A stretch of 5,283 nucleotides of DNA. Origin: Methylomonas sp. GTDB lineage: Bacteria > Pseudomonadota > Gammaproteobacteria > Methylococcales > Methylomonadaceae. The translations under genes and the position numbers were made by a program. The notes under the pieces are model-generated. The model ran no database searches. It saw only the letters and a program-made list of their open reading frames with translations, and was not told the DNA's origin. Positions 1-5,283 of this stretch are shown piece after piece. Numbering within the stretch: the first letter of the stretch is position 1; the number at the start of each line of letters is the position of its first letter. The DNA lies in assembly GCA_028688235.1 (NCBI GenBank), contig JAQTYP010000271.1:1-5283 (forward strand). Direction: 5' to 3'.

Positions 1-1415
1 TTCAGCTCCAGATGAGTGATGTTATAACGGCCGGAAGCCGTGACGGTCAACTTGTCGGTCACCGACAGGGAGTCGGTCAGAAACACGCCGTAGTTGTTGG
101 TTTCGGTGTTAAGGCGCACCCGCGATTCTTGCAGCAACACGCCGCCACCCGCAATGCCGCGATTCGCCGTCAAACTGCCCAGCTCGGTATCAGCCTGATA
201 ATGCGCGGTATTGTGATCGTAGCTGACACCGCCTATCAACTGATTACTCATGCTGAAAACCTTGTGATGAAAGGCATTCTGCAGCGCAAATCCGAAAGAT
301 TGCTGAGTGGTTTCCGAAGTATTGATCGTACCGCCCTCCAACGCGTTGCTCGCCAAAATGGGGTTTCCGGCCAAATCGATCAAGGCTTCATCGGCGAATT
401 CGCCTCCTGCTTCATCGCATAAGAAATTATCTTCGCCGCCGCCTTCGTCCTGGCACTCACCGGCCTCGCCACCGTCACCGTTATAGGTGCTGATCTTGTT
501 GCGACGATAATAGGCGGTACCCGACAACTGATTATGATCGTTCAGCCAGGTGTCGCCATCCAGGGACACCATGAACAAGCGGTTACGGGTCAAATCGGGA
601 TGTGTGAAAACTTGGTCGCGACCATAAGCCAGCATTTCTTCTGGTATCGCACCGTTACCACGCATCGCATTTTCGGTGCCGGCAAAGCTCAAGTCCAGAC
701 TGGATTCGTTGCCGCGCCAGCTCAAGGTGCCAAAACCGCGCTTGGCTTCGGTACGCGAATGTTCGCGCCAGCCGGCCTCGGAAAAATTGTTGAAGTCCAG
801 GAAATAACCCCAAGTGCCGTTGTTCCAGCCACTGGTGATTTCTTCCGTGTGCCTGTCCCAGGAACCGCCTTGCACCTCCAATTGATGCTTGGGAGCCGAA
901 AAGCCCGTCTTGGTATTGATGCTGATGGAGCCCCCCAAGGCATTCAAACCGAAGGCCGGATTCGAAGCCGGCTGCAAAGCCATGTTTTCGATGGCGCCCT
1001 GCGGAATCAAATCCCAATTGACCATGTCGCCGAAGGGCTCGTTAAAGCGTATACCATTCACATAGACAGCCATGCCGGCCGGCAAACCCATTAAAGGCGA
1101 AGCGCTGAACCCGCGGTATTGCACATCGGGTTGCAAGGGGTTGTTTTGGGCATCGTTAATATTGACGCTGCCCAGATAACGATTCATGTAATCGGCCAGC
1201 GATATTGCCTGGGCATCCTGCAATTCATCGGCCGAAACCGTTTGCACGTTGGCGGGTATCTTGTTGATATCCACGCCGCCAAACTGTAGCGGAGATACCG
1301 CGACAACCTCGACATCTTCCAAAGCCGCCGCATCGCCGGCAGATTGCTCGGCCAGCACGTCGGTCAGAGGCGCTATAGCAAACCAGGGCAATAGACCCAG
1401 AGTAACCTTATTCAT
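1..1415 (-). CDS. TonB-dependent outer-membrane receptor, N-terminal part (3' end beyond the window)
   Basis: An uninterrupted frame of 471 codons runs off the left edge. ATG at 1415 is the only possible start: a TAA stop lies two codons upstream in frame, and a TAGGT ribosome-binding site (1421-1425) sits 5 nt before it. Residues 1-22 form a signal peptide, with likely cleavage after DVLA. Residues 32-42 (LEDVEVVAVSP) resemble a TonB box. The plug domain covers about 53-170, with landmarks IPANVQTVSADEL (53-65), NPLQPDVQYRGFSASP (92-107), VYVNGIRFNEPFGD (117-130) and NPAFGLNALGGSISINTKTG (152-171). After that come amphipathic beta-barrel strands. Receptors of this family import siderophores, cobalamin, metals or sugars using TonB-ExbBD energy. 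This plug type is usually annotated only generically, so the substrate cannot be named. An acidic loop bounded by C321 and C333 is unusual. The gene is divergent from the RNase D remnant. No convincing promoter or Fur-type operator was found upstream. Confidence 0.93.
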   Translation of the reverse strand, partial: MNKVTLGLLPWFAIAPLTDVLAEQSAGDAAALEDVEVVAVSPLQFGGVDINKIPANVQTVSADELQDAQAISLADYMNRYLGSVNINDAQNNPLQPDVQYRGFSASPLMGLPAGMAVYVNGIRFNEPFGDMVNWDLIPQGAIENMALQPASNPAFGLNALGGSISINTKTGFSAPKHQLEVQGGSWDRHTEEITSGWNNGTWGYFLDFNNFSEAGWREHSRTEAKRGFGTLSWRGNESSLDLSFAGTENAMRGNGAIPEEMLAYGRDQVFTHPDLTRNRLFMVSLDGDTWLNDHNQLSGTAYYRRNKISTYNGDGGEAGECQDEGGGEDNFLCDEAGGEFADEALIDLAGNPILASNALEGGTINTSETTQQSFGFALQNAFHHKVFSMSNQLIGGVSYDHNTAHYQADTELGSLTANRGIAGGGVLLQESRVRLNTETNNYGVFLTDSLSVTDKLTVTASGRYNITHLEL

Positions 1416-1577
1416 AATTTACCTAATCGATCGCATAACAAAAATTTAGGCATCTTAAAGATTGAAACCGGAATCGACCATACAAGCACGAGGAAAAAGG
1501 AATTTTTCCCGGCAAGCTCGCGCTTCTCCCCAGAAAAAAACTTTCCGCCACGCGATGATCTTCTGCAGAGTAAAATA

Positions 1578-1602
1578 GCCGGTGATTTCAAGAATCGCCG
1601 GC
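1578..1602. other. Hairpin-forming inverted repeat upstream of the RNase D remnant
   Basis: A 10-bp inverted repeat (GCCGGTGATT at 1578-1587, AATCGCCGGC at 1593-1602, one G.U-type pair) encloses a 5-nt loop, TCAAG. It ends 14 nt before the ATG of the RNase D remnant. Neither side has the run of T expected of an intrinsic terminator, although the minus-strand side is followed by TATTTT. It may be a leader structure of the original rnd transcript or an operator-like palindrome. No function can be assigned. A smaller 7-bp hairpin (1492-1498 with 1503-1509, loop GGAA) lies in the same spacer. Confidence 0.45.
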
Positions 1603-1616
1603 ATTCCTAGCAAATC

Positions 1617-1954
1617 ATGACCATTCAATACATAGCCCGCCCCGGACAACTTCCCCTTTTGTGCGAACAAATCAGCCGCGAACCCTTGAAAGAAAAAATA
1701 GCCCCGGCAAGAAAACCCAACAACACGAAGCCATCATGGACGTACTGAGCGCGATTGTCCGGATCAGGGCGGAGGAAAACTCGCTGAATCCTGTCATCCT
1801 GACTACCCGCAAGAAGCTCGAACAATTGCTGTTCGGCGACGAGAAATGTCCGCTGTTGCACGGCTGGCGTTACAACATGGCGGGCCGAGAGCCGCATGGA
1901 TTGTTGCGGGGCGATATAACCATAGCCTGTCGCCGGAAACAGTGGCGATGCTGA
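1617..1954 (+). pseudogene. rnd: Ribonuclease D remnant with the exonuclease domain deleted
   Basis: Two frames together read as the two ends of RNase D, a 3'-to-5' exoribonuclease that matures tRNA ends and is usually about 370-390 residues long. From ATG 1617 the frame gives MTIQYIARPGQLPLLCEQIS and then REP, a typical RNase D N-terminus. In the family this is followed at once by the catalytic LALDTEF segment. Here it runs on for only 20 more codons and stops at TGA 1746-1748. The other frame (GTG 1661 to TGA 1952-1954) gives EAIMDVLSAIVRIRAEEN, LNPVILTTRKKLEQLL and KCPLLHGWRYNMAG, which match the C-terminal HRDC-like end of RNase D. Roughly 270 residues, including the whole DEDD exonuclease core and the first HRDC domain, are missing, and the two ends are joined out of frame near 1683-1690. 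No ribosome-binding site is evident at 1617. The very end (from about 1925) may carry a further shift. The family call comes from remembered motifs, not a search. Confidence 0.72.
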
Positions 1955-1997
1955 CAAGCCCTTAAGCGACTATGTCTAGCCTGCGAGTCCCTGCGCC

Positions 1998-3302
1998 GTG
2001 AATCCGAACTTTTCCGTTCATCCCAATAACTTCAGTTCGCTGATGCTATTTGGCCTGAGCCTCGGCAATTATGCGCTGATGTTTGTGGCCAATGTCTTTT
2101 TGGCCAGACAACTTTCCATCGAAGCCTTCGACGACTACAGCGTCTCGGTTTCGGTGGTCACGCTACTATCGACTCTCGCCACGCTTGGGCTGGATAAATA
2201 TGCACTGAGACTGGTGGCGTTGAACATCGAGCGGGAAAACTGGGGACGATTACGGAGTTTCCTGCGTTTCTCGACCCGCACCATCCTGCTTTTCAGCTGC
2301 GTTTTGCTAGTCATTTTGTCGGTGACACTGGAAGGAATTCTGGCTTGGAAACAAGCCGACTTTCATATATCCATCGTGATTTACGCCGCTTTTTTACCCA
2401 TCATAGCGATCAGCTTATTCTTGATCGAAATCGTCACGGTTTTCGGTTTTCAAATCATGGCATTAGCACTATACCGCGCCTGCTTGCCTGGACTGTTCAT
2501 CATCTTCCTTTTCGTTGTATGGCAAAGCAACATTGCGCAATCGGCCGTTTCCAGCGTCATTTGCTTGGGCCTTGCTTGGTGCGCGACTTTATTTTTATTG
2601 ATTACCGCAGCCAAGATCGTCTGCCCTCAAGCCTTGCGGCGAGCCAAACCCGATTCTCAAGATAGACGGAAATGGATCAGCAAGGCACTGCCTTTATTGA
2701 TCGGCAGTCTGATGATGACCATACTGACTAATGCGGGCACTATCGTACTCGAGCTATTGCATCCCTCTGAAATGCAGGTTGGCTTGTTTTCCGTAATCAT
2801 GCAGACTAGCGGTCTACTCGTATTAATAGGCACATCCACCAACCGTTATTATCTACCGATGCTTATGGTATTGCTGGAAAGGCGCGACGCCAAAGGCATC
2901 AAACGCTTGTTACACAAGCGAACCCGCTTGATAACAGGTTTTTTAATTCTTTATCTAAGTGCCATCGTTTTTTTAGGAGCCGAAATTCTGGCTCTTTTCG
3001 GACGAGACTTTTCTGAAGGCTATCTAGCTTTATGCATCAGTACATTAGGAGCGGCAATCAACACCTTGTATTCCGATGCGCCTTATTATCTGCAATTTAT
3101 GGGGCAAAACAGAGCCGTGGTCTACTGGATGGCATTTTCCGCCATCGGCATGTTAGTGTTAAGTTTTCTATTGGGTCTGCGTTATGGTGCAACCGGTGTC
3201 GCCATTGCTTATGCCCTGCCAACGGCCATACTGTTTTGCAGCCTTAAGTTGCGCGCCAGCCGACACTTGCGCCATTATTTGGCACTCAATGCTCCAGTTT
3301 AA
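1998..3302 (+). CDS. Wzx-like polysaccharide/O-antigen flippase (oligosaccharide export membrane protein)
   Basis: This 434-residue inner-membrane protein has about 12 hydrophobic segments (roughly 14-37, 48-66, 94-116, 124-148, 150-175, 181-204, 228-251, 262-280, 312-334, 341-360, 373-393, 396-416). Features of the MATE/MOP flippase superfamily are an N-terminal helix pair with NVFLARQLSIEAFDDYSV, a basic loop after helix 6 (RRAKPDSQDRRKW) and a C-terminal polysaccharide-synthesis half (LALFGRDFSEGYLAL, RYGATGVAIAYALP). Members move lipid-linked glycan units across the inner membrane, which fits but is inferred here. The start is uncertain. GTG 1998 is the first start after an in-frame TAG at 1977 and has no clear ribosome-binding site; ATG 2043 (residue 16), just before helix 1, is the alternative. 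The gene lies 43 nt after the RNase D remnant. No glycosyltransferase neighbours are visible. Its 3' half is visibly richer in A+T than the flanking genes, as often seen in surface-glycan genes. It overlaps the converging lipoprotein gene by 17 bp. Confidence 0.87.
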   Translation: MNPNFSVHPNNFSSLMLFGLSLGNYALMFVANVFLARQLSIEAFDDYSVSVSVVTLLSTLATLGLDKYALRLVALNIERENWGRLRSFLRFSTRTILLFSCVLLVILSVTLEGILAWKQADFHISIVIYAAFLPIIAISLFLIEIVTVFGFQIMALALYRACLPGLFIIFLFVVWQSNIAQSAVSSVICLGLAWCATLFLLITAAKIVCPQALRRAKPDSQDRRKWISKALPLLIGSLMMTILTNAGTIVLELLHPSEMQVGLFSVIMQTSGLLVLIGTSTNRYYLPMLMVLLERRDAKGIKRLLHKRTRLITGFLILYLSAIVFLGAEILALFGRDFSEGYLALCISTLGAAINTLYSDAPYYLQFMGQNRAVVYWMAFSAIGMLVLSFLLGLRYGATGVAIAYALPTAILFCSLKLRASRHLRHYLALNAPV

Positions 3303-4827
3303 GGCTGTCACGCGTCAGCTTAAAACACGCCACCGTACCGTTCATCTCGTTGGCGGACAATACATAATGCTCTCCGTTACGCTCGAAATGTGCCAGACCT
3401 TCCGGCGAGCGGCTTTCGTCGCCCGGAATCTTGCCCAATGCCACGACTTTGGGCTGTTTCGGTTCGGCTAAAGAGATCAAAACCAGCGCATCGGCCCGCT
3501 CCATCCCGACTACCGCCCAAGCTTGACCGTCCATTTCGAACGCTACGATCCCTTCCGGCTCCGCGCCTTTCTTGTTGCTACGTCTATCCGGATAAACACC
3601 GTGAGCGAAGGCAATCTCGTCCAGTTGATTGCCGGTATCGGCGACGAAATCGCCGGTCTTGGTATCGAACACACTCACGGTTCGACCGCCGCTTTGCAAA
3701 GTCTCCTCTCCGTCCTGAACTTCGGTATCCGTATCGCCTTCGTCGGCGGTCAGAAAATAACGCCCATCCGGAGTTAAGGCAATGCCGTCCGGTTCTCGCA
3801 AGGCCATGACCGATTGCTCGAACGCCACCCAGCCGTCGGATTTTCGGTCGGCTTCGTGTTCGGCGATACCCATATTGAAATAACCCAGCACCTTGCCGTG
3901 TTCCACATCCACTTCGGCCACTTCGTTGGTTTCCTGAAGCGTCACGTAGGCGCGCTTGGCATCCGCCGACAAGGCGATATATTCCGGTTCCAACAAGGTC
4001 TTGGAATCGGCGGCAACCGGAATCAATATCTTGGCCTCGCCTTTCTTCTCGTTGCCGTAGACATCGGCACCTTCGAATCGGCCGAGCCTGACTCGTTTGT
4101 TATCGATCTTGCCGTTGCCGTCGAAATCCAGTTGTTTGCTGATTTTTCCGTCGCCGTCCCAATCGATTTCCCGTTCGAGAAAATGGCCTTTTTCCGCAAC
4201 GATAAAGCCTTCTCTGTGAGCCACGTCGGCTAGCTCGATATTGGAATTGGCCTTGACTCGACCTTTGTTATCCAAACGGATAATGGAAATACTCCCTTCC
4301 GCCGAAAAAAATTCGCCGGAAGCCTGATCGAACGAAAAATCTTCACCTTCGTTGGCCACCAAAATGACCGAACCGTCTTTAGAAAATACCACCGCGTCGG
4401 GCCCGTAACCCACTTCGACATGATCGAGCGGGCTAGCGTCGCGGGCGGATCGAATTTCCAGCCGGCCACGCGCCTCGCCGGCGTCGACCACGGCAGCAAA
4501 CACATCCAGCGCAGGATGGAAAGCCACCGAAGTCAATTCTTCGCCTTTTCTCGGATTCAGACTAAAACGGGCGATACGCGCCATTTTCTGAGGGCGACTG
4601 AGATCGATAACATCCACCTCGCCGGTTTTGAAATTGCTCAACACGGCACGTAACGTCGATTGCTGCACGCTGACGATCTCGGTGCCTTTATCCCTCCCGG
4701 AAAAATACATACATTCCGGTATCAATTTCCAGCTTGAGTCTTCAGACACCCTTTCTTCGACCGGGCGACTGGCGCAAGCGGACAATAACAAGCTTCCAAG
4801 CTATAAAGTAATTTTTTTCGAATTCAT
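3286..4827 (-). CDS. Choice-of-anchor I family beta-propeller lipoprotein, with an in-frame amber codon in the signal peptide
   Basis: The body is a long secreted beta-propeller-like protein. Choice-of-anchor I landmarks (numbered from ATG 4827) are REPDGIALTPDGRYFLTADE (344-363), GGRTVSVFD (380-388), HGVYPDRRSNKKGAEPEG (410-426), WAVVGMERADALVLI (437-451) and SPEGLAHF with LSANEMNGTV nearer the C-terminus. Such proteins often accompany extracellular phosphatases or nucleases, but their activity is poorly defined. Tandem DWDGDGKIS and DFDGNGKID stretches (222-242) suggest calcium binding. Reading from ATG 4827 gives MNSKKITL, then TAG (4801-4803), then LGSLLLSAC, a complete lipoprotein signal with lipobox LSAC and lipidated Cys18. 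A TAG at 4831-4833 rules out an earlier start. The longest uninterrupted frame begins at TTG 4791, has 501 codons and lacks the charged N-region and most of the hydrophobic core, so that start is unlikely to be native. The gene is therefore broken, read through, or contains a sequence error. No strong ribosome-binding site precedes 4827. It lies downstream of the porin terminator and converges on the flippase gene. Confidence 0.82.
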
Positions 4828-4872
4828 TGACTAAATCTGAACGAATAACGCGAGAACGGCGCATCTTAACGC

Positions 4873-4906
4873 AAAAAAGCCGTGCCGGGACAATCCGGCA
4901 CGGCTT
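4873..4906 (-). terminator. Rho-independent terminator of the porin gene
   Basis: Read on the minus strand, a perfect 12-bp stem (AAGCCGTGCCGG with CCGGCACGGCTT) closes a 6-nt loop and is followed by six T (4873-4878). It lies 25 nt after the expected porin stop (TAA, 4932-4934) and about 45 nt before the lipoprotein ATG. Porin transcription should therefore end here, and the lipoprotein needs its own promoter. I found no good -35/-10 pair in the short gap. Confidence 0.93.
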
Positions 4907-4931
4907 AGAATCCAGCTGGATACGTGGCAGA

Positions 4932-5283
4932 TTAGAAGGCCAACTCCACGCAGCATGAAGGTATCGACATTGGGATCTTGGCCCGTAGTCGTTTTCACAG
5001 GCGAACCGCTCAAATCCAGGGACTTGTTATAGTCCGCCATGAAACGGAAATTGCTGTTTAAATACCAGTTCAACGCCACCGTCAACTGGGACATCTGTCC
5101 GCCCGTGATATTTCCGCTATTCAAATCCGCTTCAGCATAACGGGTCGCCAATTCCCACGCCCCCCAGGTGCCGTTTTTCAAACTGAAATTCTGTTTCGGA
5201 TCGAGTTTATAGAATTTACCATTCTTATATTTACGGTATTCACCTGTGACTGTCCAGGATGCTTCCGTGTACCAACCGTTGAA
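4932..5283 (-). CDS. Phosphate-selective porin O/P-like outer-membrane barrel, C-terminal part, frame-shifted near its end
   Basis: The gene enters from the right edge, so only about the last 117 codons are present. The sequence NGWYTEASWTVTGEYRKY, then FYKLDPKQNFSLKNGTWG, AWELATRYAEADLN, GGQMSQLTVALNWYLN, FRFMADYNKSLDL and DPNVDTFMLR follows the usual order of the porin O/P (OprO/OprP) family. These are 16-strand trimeric barrels that in Pseudomonas pass phosphate or polyphosphate; substrate here is unknown. The family ends in one more strand closing with Phe, the signal for BAM-mediated insertion. After CGT (4948-4950) the reading frame slips. As written it continues as GVGLLICHVSS through the terminator to TAG at 4831-4833. 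Restoring two bases, or removing one, recovers ELAF and TAA at 4932-4934, 25 nt before the terminator. The frameshift is therefore well supported, but whether it is real or a sequence error is open. TTG 5181 is an ordinary internal codon, not a start, because the frame stays open to the window edge. Confidence 0.85.

Noticed and set aside
12..1094. Plus-strand open frames of 136 and 186 codons opposite the receptor
   Set aside because: They lie antisense to a clear TonB-receptor frame with signal peptide and plug motifs, and their translations show no family-like pattern.
1492..1509. Small hairpin GGAAAAA/TTTTTCC as a terminator
   Set aside because: The stem is A+T-rich, no gene ends nearby on either strand, and no T-tract follows the stem.
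1455..1670. Minus-strand 71-codon frame in the spacer between receptor and RNase D remnant
   Set aside because: It has no recognisable motif, covers the hairpin and the start of the RNase D remnant, and has no ribosome-binding site. It is probably chance.
1998..3302. Transposase, integrase or other mobile-element signs explaining the RNase D deletion next to the flippase
   Set aside because: No transposase-like frame, terminal inverted repeat pair or target duplication is visible at either side of the flippase gene or at the deletion junction.
3390..4653. Several plus-strand frames (up to 139 codons) opposite the lipoprotein
   Set aside because: They are mirror frames of a well-supported beta-propeller gene, with compositions skewed toward Arg, Pro and Phe as expected of antisense reading.
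4785..4791. TTG 4791 or TTG 4785 as the true start of the lipoprotein, using GGAAG as ribosome-binding site
   Set aside because: GGAAG is only 1 nt from TTG 4791. The 4785 start would leave just three residues before the lipobox cysteine. Neither gives an export signal.
4801..4833. Reassigned or pyrrolysine-type UAG code
   Set aside because: Two TAG codons occur here in one frame (4801 and 4831), but the second lies in non-coding spacer, nothing in the window points to a recoding signal, and a single substitution explains the first.

Overview
The window looks like chromosomal DNA of a Gram-negative gammaproteobacterium. It encodes outer-membrane proteins (a TonB-dependent receptor and a phosphate-selective-porin-like barrel), a lipoprotein signal and an RNase D remnant. 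The wording of the RNase D remnant and of the receptor plug reminds me of Methylococcales-type methanotrophs, but that is recall and is weak evidence.

Layout. At 1-1415 (minus) lies the N-terminal 471 codons of a TonB-dependent receptor that runs off the left edge. At 1416-1616 is a divergent intergenic region of about 200 bp with a strong hairpin close to the next gene. At 1617-1954 (plus) is a short remnant that joins the first ~23 residues of ribonuclease D directly to its C-terminal domain in another frame; the exonuclease domain is gone. At 1998-3302 (plus) is an intact 12-helix membrane protein of the Wzx/O-antigen flippase class. Converging on it and overlapping it by 17 bp is a choice-of-anchor I family beta-propeller lipoprotein (3286-4827, minus). 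Its lipoprotein signal peptide is complete only if an in-frame amber codon is ignored. At 4873-4906 is a clear intrinsic terminator. It belongs to the porin O/P-type gene that enters from the right edge (minus strand) and is frame-shifted seven codons before its expected end.

How the parts relate. The receptor, the lipoprotein and the porin all act in the cell envelope, and their family mix would fit uptake of a phosphorus compound or another nutrient. However, no shared operon or regulatory site is visible, and the terminator separates porin from lipoprotein. The main theme of the window is lesions. Three of five genes carry disabling or altering changes (a large internal deletion, an amber codon, a two-base frameshift), while the two largest uninterrupted frames, receptor and flippase, show none. 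I see no mobile element, CRISPR array, tRNA or rRNA, and no convincing new multi-gene system.
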